A DNA stretch of 64,000 bases. It comes from CBDDKZ01 sp965230415. GTDB taxonomy: Bacteria; Bacteroidota; Bacteroidia; Cytophagales; JAAEPT01. Location of the stretch: the NCBI GenBank assembly GCA_965230415.1, contig CBDDKZ010000003.1, forward strand, positions 496,001-560,000. Direction: 5' to 3'. The notes below the pieces were generated by a model. It searched no databases and was not told the origin of the DNA. It saw nothing but the letters and a program-made list of their open reading frames with translations. How positions within the stretch are numbered: position 1 is the first letter of the stretch; every line of letters starts with the position of its first letter. The position numbers were made by a program, and so were the translations under genes. This document shows, piece by piece, positions 54,471-62,633 of the stretch.

Positions 54471-54669
54471 GGTTTACAACACCAAAGTATGTTCCGTAGC
54501 GTCTTAGATACCCAATATACTTTCAGTTTGGCTCGAAGGCAACTTTGTGAGTTGATAAATACTTTAGTTTCAATTGGCAACTTGCAAAGTTGCCGGCGAT
54601 TCAAATGACTACAACAATTTCAAACCCTCTGAGGCCCTATTTGTTCTTATTTACTGTTGTAAAGCGTTT
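54471..54669. other. Intergenic spacer with GGCAACTT hairpin
   Basis: 199 bases between two unrelated genes. It contains GGCAACTT-GCA-AAGTTGCC (54580-54600 region), a hairpin in the same relative place as the one in repeat A. Both spacers end in the shared string ctgttgtaaa(g/c)cgttttta. Possibly a third, strongly diverged repeat type. Confidence 0.5.
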
Positions 54670-55389
54670 TTATTCTTTATAACCTTGCATATATAAATCC
54701 CAGTTTGGACGAATCGTTCTTCTATTTGAGACCTCTTCAAGAGCATGGTAAAGTTTGCCAACAAAGACCAAAGTTTCCCAGAAGTCTGGAGAATCATCGT
54801 CCTGTCTTATTACTTTAATATTGTCTCTCCCTAGATTTAATATTGAGAATTGGTTTATCACACAAATTGCAAAGGTTCTTGGGTTTCCTTTCATCCACTC
54901 AATCAAGGTCTCTTCTTTTACTTGACTGTTAAAAGCGAGAATAGCAGATGAAAAGAAAACTTCCTCAGCATCCAACGATAATTCATTTTCAAATCTTCTA
55001 TTTGTATACCCAAGTTTCTCTATACTATTATTTTGTGCTTCAACTTGTTCTAATGAGTTTTTAGTTAAAGTCGTCTTAATTTCGGCACTCATAATTGCCG
55101 ACTCAATCGGAACCAATGATACACCATCATGTAAAGCCATTGCAGGAAGAAATGTGTCATCGCTTACGATAAAGTCTAATTGTCTTGATGAGATGCCTTT
55201 TGCATCGCAAATTATTCCTGAGTCGAGGTTGAATTTTTGAGGGATTACATCTTTAAAAAAATCAATCAAGTATTTCTCACGAAGTTGTCCTCGAGTAGGC
55301 ATATGTTCTATGGCATCTGCAAGTTCATATTGAGATATTAAACTTTTCAGTCGAGAAACAACGATATTTTGAATCGGATTACTTTTCAT
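54670..55389 (-). CDS. DUF6602-like (nuclease-fold) protein
   Basis: 239 residues. GQLREKYLIDFFKDVIPQKF, then SSRQLDFIVSDDTFLPAMAL and VPIESAIMSAEIKTTLTKN reproduce the DUF6602 pattern. Its D ... E-x-K arrangement (Asp in QLDFIV, EIK in SAEIKTT) looks like a PD-(D/E)XK nuclease core. Such genes are often in defence or mobile islands. A perfect 24-bp palindrome lies 18 bases upstream of the start. Confidence 0.75.
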   Translation of the reverse strand: MKSNPIQNIVVSRLKSLISQYELADAIEHMPTRGQLREKYLIDFFKDVIPQKFNLDSGIICDAKGISSRQLDFIVSDDTFLPAMALHDGVSLVPIESAIMSAEIKTTLTKNSLEQVEAQNNSIEKLGYTNRRFENELSLDAEEVFFSSAILAFNSQVKEETLIEWMKGNPRTFAICVINQFSILNLGRDNIKVIRQDDDSPDFWETLVFVGKLYHALEEVSNRRTIRPNWDLYMQGYKE

Positions 55390-55406
55390 ATGCTTTACAA
55401 CATTTG

Positions 55407-55430
55407 TATAAAGTACATATGTACTTTATA
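55407..55430. promoter_or_regulatory. Perfect 24-bp palindrome upstream of the DUF6602-like gene
   Basis: Half-site TATAAAGTACAT followed immediately by its reverse complement, with no spacer. Placed 18-41 bases before the start codon at 55389, it fits an operator for a dimeric regulator. No regulator gene is adjacent. Confidence 0.75.
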
Positions 55431-55444
55431 TGCAATTTACAAAT

Positions 55445-55705
55445 CTAGTGGATTTGATATGTTCTTAAAAAATTAATAGCGACATGGGTGTAAATTTCTG
55501 TCGTTTTACTGCCATTATGTCCTAATAACGATTGAATATAACGTAAATCGGTTCCATTTTCAAGCAAGTGCTTAGCAAAACTAGGGCGAAGTATGTGTGG
55601 GGTGACTTTTTTTCGAATACCTGCACGAATGGCTGCTCTTTGGACAATTTTTGTCCTTCCTGTCACGGAATAGGGGCTATCCGCTGCACCTTCAAATAGC
55701 CACTA
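55445..55705 (-). pseudogene. Tyrosine recombinase C-terminal fragment
   Basis: Encodes WLFEGAADSPYSVTGRTKIV and then VTPHILRPSFAKHLLENGTD and YIQSLLGHNGSKTTEIYTHV. This is the C-terminal catalytic box of XerC/D-like integrases, including the LLGH and the Tyr nucleophile. An in-frame TAG lies before the Trp, and the N-terminal two thirds are absent. The usual HxLRHSF reads HILRPSF. It is a 5'-truncated relic of an integrase from this repeat-rich patch. Confidence 0.88.
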
Positions 55706-55881
55706 TTTAGGCGACTCTGGTTTATAATAAATGCGTAGGTCGCTTAACAAAATTAATGCAACTAATTCGCTATGACGAAGACACGCTTTTAGATATATAG
55801 ATCGGAAGTGTAATGAGCCTGTTTATTGGAGTCAGGTAAAAGGATAGCAGATCCTACGATAACGGCAGTGGATTACAAATC
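55706..55881. repeat. Spacer with left half of repeat C
   Basis: AGGATAGCAGATCCTACGAT (55841-55860) and then GATTACAAATC (55871-55881, also the left target duplication of the IS4 element). The right half continues at 57290. Confidence 0.65.
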
Positions 55882-57289
55882 CAATGTCGTTTAGATAAGA
55901 CTTATATGCTTTTGTAAGGCGGGCTGGGCTTTTTATCAGGGTATCTGTATTTCTTTCTTTCAAATTTTCTGTCTTTCCTGACGATTTCCTTTGTTTTCAA
56001 AAGTATTTCGTCAAATGCAGTTAAGATCTCTCTGGATTTTCTTTTAAGCCAAAGTGTTGACCAAGCTTCTTTTAAAGTTGATATTGCATTGGTTTTGTTA
56101 ACTTGTTTAGGGTGTTCAAGGTTATTGACTTGGTTTTCCTGTCTTACTTTTTCTTCAATCGGAAATGACATGATTGCGCACATATTCATCATAAATAGCT
56201 TAGCAAAGAAATCTTGCCTTACCGAATTGGAAGTTTTGCCACTGTAATTACTCAGCTGCATCCTCACTTTTAGTAATTTATATGCCTCTTCGATATTCCA
56301 CCGAAAATGATACAGGGCCTTCATATCTTCCAGTGTATATTCTTGTTCATCCAATAACGAGGTACAGAGTATTTCTTTTTCTCCTGTATCTAAGGTAATC
56401 GCAACTAACCTGCATGTCACATAATCGGTATCTGAACAGTACTTTTCCTGTAGTTTTCTATCTTTCCTTGCTAAGTGAAATACGACAATACGACTCTGTT
56501 CACCGGAATCGGCAAATTCACGTACTTGTTTCCATGAACTCCTCATGCGCATACAATAACCAACTCCTTTGTGATGTAATTCATACATCAGCGCATTAGA
56601 AGAATAGCCTCTATCTAGCAACACCATATCTGTTTGGCTAAATTTATCCAATGCCAAGTGCTTATTCAATAACGTGTTTTCTGATACGCTATGACTGTCT
56701 ATTTGCGCACTTAAGGTAATACAGTTCAGCACATCATAAAACAACGAGGTCCTTGCTATACTTGTTTCTACATTACCTTTACATCCCACCATTTGAGAAC
56801 CAAAATCTTCTTTGATACTGGGGTGCATAGGTAAATGAGATGTACTACCGTCAATAGCAAGTAATCTAAACCCTTTCCACGTACGAAAAGCTTCGTTTTC
56901 ATAAAACTCTGATACGGCAAGATCACTCAACTCTACGAATGCATCAGGTTTTAGCTTGGCTCGTGCCTGAGTTAGTGCGCCTTTGGTTACCTCCAAAATA
57001 CTATAATCCTTACCAGAAAGTTTGGCAAAAAAGGAATTAAGTTCTTTCTGTATTGATTTGGTGAGCACGCTACTAATAAAAATTATCAATCGCTTGAATG
57101 TCAGGGTCCTGTTTCTGATAAATCCTTTACAGCCGCAGGTGTTGCGGCATTTAAACTCTTCATCTTCTATCAGGTTTACTATTTTTTTAACTAATATGCC
57201 CCTATAATACTATAGCGTTTTTGTTGACTTTAATTTACAATAACATTTTTTCATACACAAACGAAAAATTCACTAACTAAACGACATTG
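55882..57289 (-). mobile_element. IS4-family insertion sequence, 1408 bp
   Basis: Terminal inverted repeats CAATGTCGTTTAG (55882-55894) and CTAAACGACATTG (57277-57289). Flanked by an 11-bp direct repeat GATTACAAATC (55871-55881 and 57290-57300), the duplication length seen in the IS231-like part of the IS4 family. One transposase gene. It inserted into a copy of repeat C, which reads through when the IS is removed. Confidence 0.93.
55902..57185 (-). CDS. IS4-family transposase
   Basis: DDE transposase. RLLAIDGSTSHLP (first Asp), VLLDRGYSSNALMY (second Asp) and the YREK-like HFRWNIEEAYKLLK (Glu) are present. Similarity continues upstream of the TTG at 57089 (KCRNTCGCKGFIRNRTLTFK then RLIIFISSVL), so the true start lies nearer 57185. 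No ATG is in frame there, so a non-standard start (such as CTG or TTG) or a disabled start must be assumed. The frame is otherwise intact, about 395-427 residues. Confidence 0.88.
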   Translation of the reverse strand, partial: KIVNLIEDEEFKCRNTCGCKGFIRNRTLTFKRLIIFISSVLTKSIQKELNSFFAKLSGKDYSILEVTKGALTQARAKLKPDAFVELSDLAVSEFYENEAFRTWKGFRLLAIDGSTSHLPMHPSIKEDFGSQMVGCKGNVETSIARTSLFYDVLNCITLSAQIDSHSVSENTLLNKHLALDKFSQTDMVLLDRGYSSNALMYELHHKGVGYCMRMRSSWKQVREFADSGEQSRIVVFHLARKDRKLQEKYCSDTDYVTCRLVAITLDTGEKEILCTSLLDEQEYTLEDMKALYHFRWNIEEAYKLLKVRMQLSNYSGKTSNSVRQDFFAKLFMMNMCAIMSFPIEEKVRQENQVNNLEHPKQVNKTNAISTLKEAWSTLWLKRKSREILTAFDEILLKTKEIVRKDRKFERKKYRYPDKKPSPPYKSI

Positions 57290-57310
57290 GATTACAAATC
57301 TAGGGGTATG
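57290..57310. repeat. Right target duplication and right half of repeat C
   Basis: GATTACAAATC followed by taggggtatg. With 55841-55881 it restores one repeat C unit similar to 58896-58958. Confidence 0.75.
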
Positions 57311-57332
57311 GGCATCAAAAACACCTGTTCCA

Positions 57333-57728
57333 CTACTTAAAAGTTTGCTCCTTTACCAACTCGCCAGTTTCGTTATAAACCTTCCATATGCCCTTCTTCT
57401 TGCCGTGTTCGAAGTGGCCTTCATCCCAGAGTTGGCCGTTGGTATGGTATCGTTTCCATTCACCATGCTTATTCTCTTCATCATCGAAACCACCCGTGCC
57501 CCTGGGTTTGCCATTTTTGTAAAACCATTCCCATCTACCAATAATCTTCCCGTTTTTGTAATTGCCGGATGATTGTAATTGTCCGTTGTTGAGAAAATAT
57601 TTCCACATTCCTGACTTTTTTCCATTATCAAATGCACCTTGACAAGAGACAAGTCCGTTCTTGAAGAACACCTTAAAAGGACCATTCTTGAGATTTCCAT
57701 TTTCATCAATTCCCGAGATATCTTTCAT
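57333..57728 (-). CDS. YwqK/MORN-repeat protein
   Basis: 131 residues built of five MORN-type repeats: GPFKVFFKNGLVSCQGAFDN, GMWKYFLNNGQLQSSGNYKN, GRWEWFYKNGKPRGTGGFDD, GEWKRYHTNGQLWDEGHFEH, GIWKVYNETGELVKEQTF. The repeat type is that of YwqK, the antitoxin of YwqJ-like deaminase toxins, and of many stand-alone proteins. No toxin is adjacent. It lies 25 bases after rsgA on the same strand. Confidence 0.88.
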   Translation of the reverse strand: MKDISGIDENGNLKNGPFKVFFKNGLVSCQGAFDNGKKSGMWKYFLNNGQLQSSGNYKNGKIIGRWEWFYKNGKPRGTGGFDDEENKHGEWKRYHTNGQLWDEGHFEHGKKKGIWKVYNETGELVKEQTFK

Positions 57729-57753
57729 TGTGTTTGTTTATTGGCTACAACCG

Positions 57754-58812
57754 CTAGTATTTATGCTTACCCTTTTTCATGTTCTTTATCAATTTTCCTA
57801 AATCTTTGTCCTTCTTTTTTCTTTCCTGAGCATTTGATTCAAAATGCAATCTTTCTTTTTCCATCTTGAGGAAATTCTCATAGGATTCAGGGTTCAGGTC
57901 ATTGTTTGCTAAGGCTGCCAATACAGCACACCCATCTTCATTGGTGTGAGTGCAGTCATTGTATTTGCAATCTTGTGCAAGGTTCAAGATTTCATCAAAC
58001 GTCATTTCAAATCCATCAGAAGCATCGGTTATCCCAACTTCTCTCATTCCCGGATTGTCTATTAGAACCCCGTTTTCAAAAACAATCAATTCCCTATGTG
58101 TAGTAACGTGCTTTCCTCGGTCTATGCGCTCACTAATTTGATCTGTTTCCATCACTTTTTCTCCTATTATTGTATTGATCAGTGTAGATTTTCCAACGCC
58201 CGAAGATCCCAATAAACAATAGGTTTTACCTCGAATTAACTTGGCATTAATTTCATCAATTCCAACTCTAGATTTATTGCTTACAGCGATGATAGGAACA
58301 TTTTTAATTCTCTCTTGTACTTGAATCACCAATTTTTTCAATTCTGATTCTTCAATTAAATCGATTTTACTCAAAATGATAATGGCACCAATTTTTGAAG
58401 AATTGCAAATAGTCAAATAGCGCTCGAGTCGGTTGATGCTAAAATCTCTATTCACAGATTGAATAATGATCCCAACGTCAATATTTGCAGCAATAATTTG
58501 ACTCTGTCCAAATTTTCCAACTGCCTTTCTTTCTAAAACCGAACTCCTGGGAAGTACGGCATGAATCAAAGCCTTGCCTTCATCGTATTCAGAAATCGCC
58601 ACCCAATCTCCAACACAGGGCAATTCGTTCTTGTCAGTAACAGTGAATCTTAAGTTTCCAATAAGTTCACACTCAAATTCATTCAATTCGGTTTTAACAG
58701 TATATCGATCCCTATGTTCTAAGATTACTCTGCCAATTCCAAAGGAATCAAGGTTTTGTTCCTTTCGATAGTCTTCTAGTTCGCTATTGTATCCTAAATC
58801 TTCGAGTGTCAT
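57754..58812 (-). CDS. rsgA: Ribosome small-subunit-dependent GTPase RsgA
   Basis: 352 residues from the ATG at 58812 (a TTG at 58836 is upstream). An N-terminal OB-fold (~25-95) is followed by a circularly permuted GTPase: SKID 148-151 (G4), GSSGVGKS 202-209 (G1), DNPG 252-255 (G3). The C-terminal zinc finger uses Cys282, Cys287, His289 and Cys295. RsgA acts late in 30S subunit maturation, using GTP to test the decoding centre. The length fits the YloQ/EngC family. Confidence 0.95.
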   Translation of the reverse strand: MTLEDLGYNSELEDYRKEQNLDSFGIGRVILEHRDRYTVKTELNEFECELIGNLRFTVTDKNELPCVGDWVAISEYDEGKALIHAVLPRSSVLERKAVGKFGQSQIIAANIDVGIIIQSVNRDFSINRLERYLTICNSSKIGAIIILSKIDLIEESELKKLVIQVQERIKNVPIIAVSNKSRVGIDEINAKLIRGKTYCLLGSSGVGKSTLINTIIGEKVMETDQISERIDRGKHVTTHRELIVFENGVLIDNPGMREVGITDASDGFEMTFDEILNLAQDCKYNDCTHTNEDGCAVLAALANNDLNPESYENFLKMEKERLHFESNAQERKKKDKDLGKLIKNMKKGKHKY

Positions 58813-58895
58813 TTTCTTATTAAGTGCAATGCCCAAATAAGCGCTGTAGGGTGTTTAACGTTTAATATAATATATTTTAATTTTCGGAACTATGT

Positions 58896-58958
58896 AAAAG
58901 GATAACAAATCCTACGATAATAATATTAACACCGGATTACAAGTCCGGAGTAGGGGTA
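58896..58958. repeat. Repeat C, intact copy (~63 bp)
   Basis: aaaaGGATAACAAATCCTAC GATAATAATATTAACACC then GGATTACAAGTCCGGAGTAG GGGTA. It contains two small palindromes (GGATaacaAATCC and CCGGATTACAAGTCCGG). Related to 55841-57310 (split by the IS4 element) and 46020-46063. Confidence 0.7.
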
Positions 58959-59150
58959 AAATCAGTTTCATTTTGATTAATGACAGTAAATTCTGATTCC
59001 TGAATATTTAACTTTCTGCTCTTAGCCGTGTCTGCAAAATACAAAAAGAGTTTGGCATAAACAGTCTTCAAATCGAAGGATAGCCAATCTATAATGTAAA
59101 TGGTGACTTCCTCAAAACCCACTCGGTTTGGTTTTTTGCCACTTTACCGC

Positions 59151-59270
59151 TAACGCCACTATATAAAGTGTAACTGTCTTTTCTTGTAATTTACTTTCGA
59201 TCTACCACAAAGTCAATCCGCTGGAATGACGGTGAAACTATAAAGTTTCCTAGCCTGATAAGCAGCTATG
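59151..59270. repeat. Repeat A, copy 3 (partial, ~120 bp)
   Basis: Starts taacgccactatataaag, with gtcttttcttgtaatttact and cgatctaccacaaagtcaat as in copies 1 and 2. It diverges after about 80 bases; the hairpin is replaced by GTCAATCcgctgGAATGAC. Confidence 0.75.
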
Positions 59271-59273
59271 AAT

Positions 59274-60215
59274 TTATACATCATTAGTGTCAGTGTTTTT
59301 GTAATTGAAATTCCTAAATTCTGATGGTGAGACTCCTACTTTGTTTTTAAATAATTTTCCAAAATATTGAGGGAATTCAAATCCTAATGAAAAAGCAATT
59401 TGGCTTATTGGGCTATATGAATTCAAGAGTTGATTCTTTGCCTCCCGCAATACATGAAGGTGAATGAAGTCTTGCGTGCTTTTGCCGGTTTCTTTTTTCA
59501 ATAAATCACTTAAATAATTGGGAGAAAGATGTACTTTTTCGGCACATACTTTAACAGTAGGCAAGCCATTTGTCTTTGGGAGGTCAGAAGAAAAATAATC
59601 AGATAAGTATTGATTTAAAGTAGTAACAACATCCTTGTTTACTTCTTGTCTTGTTATAAATTGTCGGTCATAATATCGTTCGCAATGATTAAGTATCAGC
59701 TCTAAACTTGAAGATATTACTTTTTTTGTATGCTGATCAATCGGACGGTTGATCTCTTTTTTTAGAGTGCTTAAAATTTCTGTTAACCCTTTTTTCTCCT
59801 GCTTTGACACATGCAACACTTCATCTACTCCGTAATTAAAAAAAGTGTAATCATTTATTTTGTCATGTAATGAAGTGCTTAATATCAGGTCAGGGTGGAA
59901 GACTATTCCCCAACTGTATTTACATTCAGAAAGTTCAGGATTCCCTATACTCACCAATTGATTTGGAACAGTAAAAAACAAACTCCCATTTTGAAAGTCC
60001 AAATGCCGTCTGCCATATTTTAGGCTTCCTTCCTTTAATTGCTTTAAGAAAATACTGTAAAAGGATGTATTTATTTTTTGATTGTTCAAATCTCCTAAAT
60101 TTTCAAAATCCACATTTGAAAAGTCAATTATAGAAATCAAAGGGTGCTTTGGCGGTTTCTGACCCAATGCTTTGTTAAATAAACTGATATTCTCAAATTC
60201 TAAAAAACCGTCCAT
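59274..60215 (-). CDS. AraC-family transcriptional regulator (copy 2)
   Basis: 313 residues, alignable end to end with the 4463-5368 regulator (shared KHPLISIIDFSN, LKYGRRHLDFQNGSLFF, YYDRQFITRQEVNKDVV). Two C-terminal HTH segments: CAEKVHLSPNYLSDLLKKET and IAFSLGFEFPQYFGKLFKNK. It overlaps the last 23 bases of the decayed membrane-protein gene, the same order as in locus 1. Its upstream neighbour is an alpha/beta-hydrolase. Confidence 0.92.
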   Translation of the reverse strand: MDGFLEFENISLFNKALGQKPPKHPLISIIDFSNVDFENLGDLNNQKINTSFYSIFLKQLKEGSLKYGRRHLDFQNGSLFFTVPNQLVSIGNPELSECKYSWGIVFHPDLILSTSLHDKINDYTFFNYGVDEVLHVSKQEKKGLTEILSTLKKEINRPIDQHTKKVISSSLELILNHCERYYDRQFITRQEVNKDVVTTLNQYLSDYFSSDLPKTNGLPTVKVCAEKVHLSPNYLSDLLKKETGKSTQDFIHLHVLREAKNQLLNSYSPISQIAFSLGFEFPQYFGKLFKNKVGVSPSEFRNFNYKNTDTNDV

Positions 60216-60575
60216 CGTAAATCAGTAGTAAGTACAAAATAATAAAACTTCCAAAGACAAACTGATAAATTGGATAGTTTTTCGTAAGCTTTTCCATTCT
60301 CTTCGTCTCCACCTTTTTAAATTCAGCTTGATTACCAAGATAAAGTGCTGTTTTTTTAAGCAAATTTGTCTCTGTGTTGCGGTGATCAATTCCACTCATA
60401 ATCATACGCTAACCACAAACTAACAACCAATTTTTAACCCGGAAGCTAGCGCACTTTCACCTAAAATGACAGACTAAGCAGATACTATTAACAAAAACAC
60501 CCTGATAAAAACAAATTGAGTACCTACATTTTTTTGAGCATATATATAGGTTTCAAAATGAGTTAGTAATTCCAT
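60193..60575 (-). pseudogene. Decayed copy of the AraC-linked four-helix membrane protein
   Basis: Homologous to 5370-5882 across three frame segments. MELLTHFETYIYAQKNVGTQ matches the intact N-terminus (MNILQSLETYTDAQKSVGTN). SALASGLKIG follows a stop/frame change and matches SPMASGLQWG. The final frame (MSGIDHRNTETNLLKKTALY ... RMEKLTKNYPIYQFVFGSF) matches GGISYHNFCEKTQRESAAIY ... RMEKVDKGFLIYQLTFAAF. At least two disruptions occur, and the last ~50 residues are replaced by YDGRFFRI before the AraC gene. No protein of normal form can be made. Confidence 0.88.
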
Positions 60576-60582
60576 TTTATAT

Positions 60583-60611
60583 AAAAAACAGAGAACTTTG
60601 TTAATTCTCTG
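60583..60611 (-). terminator. Rho-independent terminator of the 60698-61636 gene
   Basis: On the minus strand CAGAGAA, loop TTAACAAAG-type, TTCTCTG, then six T. It lies 87 bases after the hydrolase stop and abuts the start of the decayed membrane-protein gene (60575), leaving little room for a promoter there. Confidence 0.7.
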
Positions 60612-60697
60612 CTTCTGTTTCGAAAAATTCCTGATTTTCAACTTTTCATGACATAACCTAAGTCGTGTCACGAGAATCGAAAAGTCGTTTAACTTAA

Positions 60698-61636
60698 CTA
60701 GTTGCTTTGCATGTGCGCATGGAAGAACTCGGCAACTTCATCCGAAATTTTGTCAACGTGCTCAGGTCTCCAGTATAAGTCGAAATGACCTGCTCCCTCA
60801 ATCACTGTGACCTTTTCAGGTTTGACCTCCTCTACAAAGCGAATAGCACCCGGGTTTGAAACAGCTGCATCACCGTAAGCAAGGTAGATTGGAATTGGGT
60901 CAAATAGCTTTGTGTAGTTAAATATGGAGAAGCCATAAAGCGAGTACTGACTGTTAGCCGCCACCTGGTTTTTCCACGTCGGCACGTCACCAGGTTTTCC
61001 GGTTAAGTAGTAGTCTCTCATTCCAACATAAATGGGTTCTGGTGCCGCTGCTATTTCTTCCTCAGTTTCTGGGACAGGCTTGATATAAACTTCTTCTCCA
61101 GAATCGAAGCGTGCTTGTGCAGCGTCAGTCAATCCTTTGACAACCATGTTGCGGTAACCATCAGCACCTAGCATGCTAAGAGGTGTATCCAGTTCGATTA
61201 AATAAGGGCTAATCATAGCTACTGCGTTAATGCGGGTGTCAAAAGCGGTTTCATACATTGCCCAACCAGATCCCATACAAATACCAGCATTAAACACGTT
61301 GTTGGTATCAGTAACGTCTAGCGTACGAAGAAAATCTACAGCATTACGGACGTCTCTCACGAACCATTCTGGAACTAGGTAACCAGAATCTCCTTCACTC
61401 TCTCCCCACCCACGTGGGTCAAAAACTAGTGCCGCAAAACCTCTTTTTGCAAGAGCCTTCGCATAATCTCCGCCCGTTTGTTCTTTGACTCCAGTTACTG
61501 GTGGTGTTACTGTTGTCGCTGGATATTTTTTTCCTGCTTCATAATCATCTGGAAGAAATAGGTGTGCTGCTACTTTTTGTCCTTCACTCTCAAATTGGAT
61601 GATGTTTTTCCCAGGTTTAAACGTTAAATTTCTCAT
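60698..61636 (-). CDS. Dienelactone-hydrolase-like alpha/beta-hydrolase
   Basis: 312 residues, no signal peptide. Typical order: PPVTGVKEQTGGDYAKALAK, RGFAALVFDPRGWGESEGDS, then the nucleophile elbow GICMGSG, where Cys replaces the usual Ser (as in dienelactone hydrolase). The terminal His is in IEGAGHFDLYW. Substrate unknown. It is divergent in role from the exported esterases elsewhere in the window. It stands alone upstream of the second AraC gene on the same strand, with a terminator between them. Confidence 0.85.
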   Translation of the reverse strand: MRNLTFKPGKNIIQFESEGQKVAAHLFLPDDYEAGKKYPATTVTPPVTGVKEQTGGDYAKALAKRGFAALVFDPRGWGESEGDSGYLVPEWFVRDVRNAVDFLRTLDVTDTNNVFNAGICMGSGWAMYETAFDTRINAVAMISPYLIELDTPLSMLGADGYRNMVVKGLTDAAQARFDSGEEVYIKPVPETEEEIAAAPEPIYVGMRDYYLTGKPGDVPTWKNQVAANSQYSLYGFSIFNYTKLFDPIPIYLAYGDAAVSNPGAIRFVEEVKPEKVTVIEGAGHFDLYWRPEHVDKISDEVAEFFHAHMQSN

Positions 61637-61786
61637 AAAAATAGAATTAGATTATAAAAACAAAGGTACAGATTAATGAAGGCTAGGAGTAATACTAATC
61701 TCTGATTTATGTATACTATTCTCGGTTTTTATATCAATGACAACGTTTATTGTATGAGGTTCGGCGTCCTGTAGGGCACTATGATT

Positions 61787-62419
61787 TTACACAGAGTTAA
61801 CACACGTTTTTATTTTCTTCATCACGATAAAATACTCTGGTAACTTAGATACTCTTTCTGATTTAATTACTTCAAAGTTTCCGCTTTCTATTAGAGTTTC
61901 CAACTCAACCTTTTTGTAAGAAACCATTTTTGGAACTACTCCGATTTTGGAAAGAAGAGACACTGCAAATCGTATTAGACTTCTTTTTTCTTTCAAGCAG
62001 GCTGTTGATGATATAAAAATCCCATTTGGCACCAATAAACCATTTATTCTTTCCATAAGGCTTGATATATCTTGAATATAATGCAAGACATTAAAAGCCA
62101 AAATCACATCAAATGTTTCTTCCTTGAAGCTTTCATCGAATATTGAGATTTGCTTATAATTGATGTTGGTAACAGCATTCTCCGCTGCTTCATTTTGAGC
62201 ATATTCTAACATTCCGGATGAAATATCAATTGCCTCAATTGCTCTTACTTCTTTAGCAAGTTTGTTAGTTATCGCTCCTGAGCCACAACCAAAGTCTAAT
62301 ATGTATTTATCTTTTTCTAAAAATTCTTTACTTGATTCAATAACCTTAGAGGCTATTTTATTTGGTTCAGGTTTCGATTTGCTTGAGACTTTATCCCAAA
62401 ATTTTTCTGACATATTCAT
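61787..62419 (-). CDS. Class I SAM-dependent methyltransferase
   Basis: 210 residues. Motif I LDFGCGSGAITNKLA, motif II region AIEAIDISSGMLEYA, post-motif FDVILAFNVLHYIQD and LVPNGIFISSTACLKEK. A typical small-molecule methyltransferase (UbiE/MenG-like fold); substrate unknown. Met1 (62419) or Met3 (62413) may be the start. Not clearly in an operon. Confidence 0.9.
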   Translation of the reverse strand: MNMSEKFWDKVSSKSKPEPNKIASKVIESSKEFLEKDKYILDFGCGSGAITNKLAKEVRAIEAIDISSGMLEYAQNEAAENAVTNINYKQISIFDESFKEETFDVILAFNVLHYIQDISSLMERINGLLVPNGIFISSTACLKEKRSLIRFAVSLLSKIGVVPKMVSYKKVELETLIESGNFEVIKSERVSKLPEYFIVMKKIKTCVNSV

Positions 62420-62633
62420 GATTTACTATTCTTACCTGCTAATGTGTCTAACGTTTGGTATAAGGATGGTAGTCAATTTAATGGCAATAACTTTCTGTTT
62501 TACAAGACGTTGAAGGTGACAATTGGCTGTTTATTCACTACTATTTCGGTTATTATTCTTATACCTTGTTATCTGCTTTTTTCAATTTTACTGAGGATAA
62601 TCAACCCGTATCTAAAGATGGTATCAATTGATG

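Larger units (their letters stand above)
58837..59273. other. Intergenic region with repeats C and A
   Basis: 437 bases. Repeat C copy at 58896-58958 and repeat A copy 3 at 59151-59270. A 61-codon GTG-started frame (58937-59122) between them is not supported as a gene. Confidence 0.5.

Noticed and set aside
52387..55881. A true integron cassette array
   Set aside because: No integron integrase, no canonical RYYYAAC/GTTRRRY core pairs, and gene spacers are only partly related. Kept as a repeat family with attC-like features only.
58937..59122. 61-codon open frame with GTG start between repeats C and A
   Set aside because: Begins inside one repeat, has no recognised motif and an upstream in-frame stop. 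It could be a gene fragment but cannot be supported.
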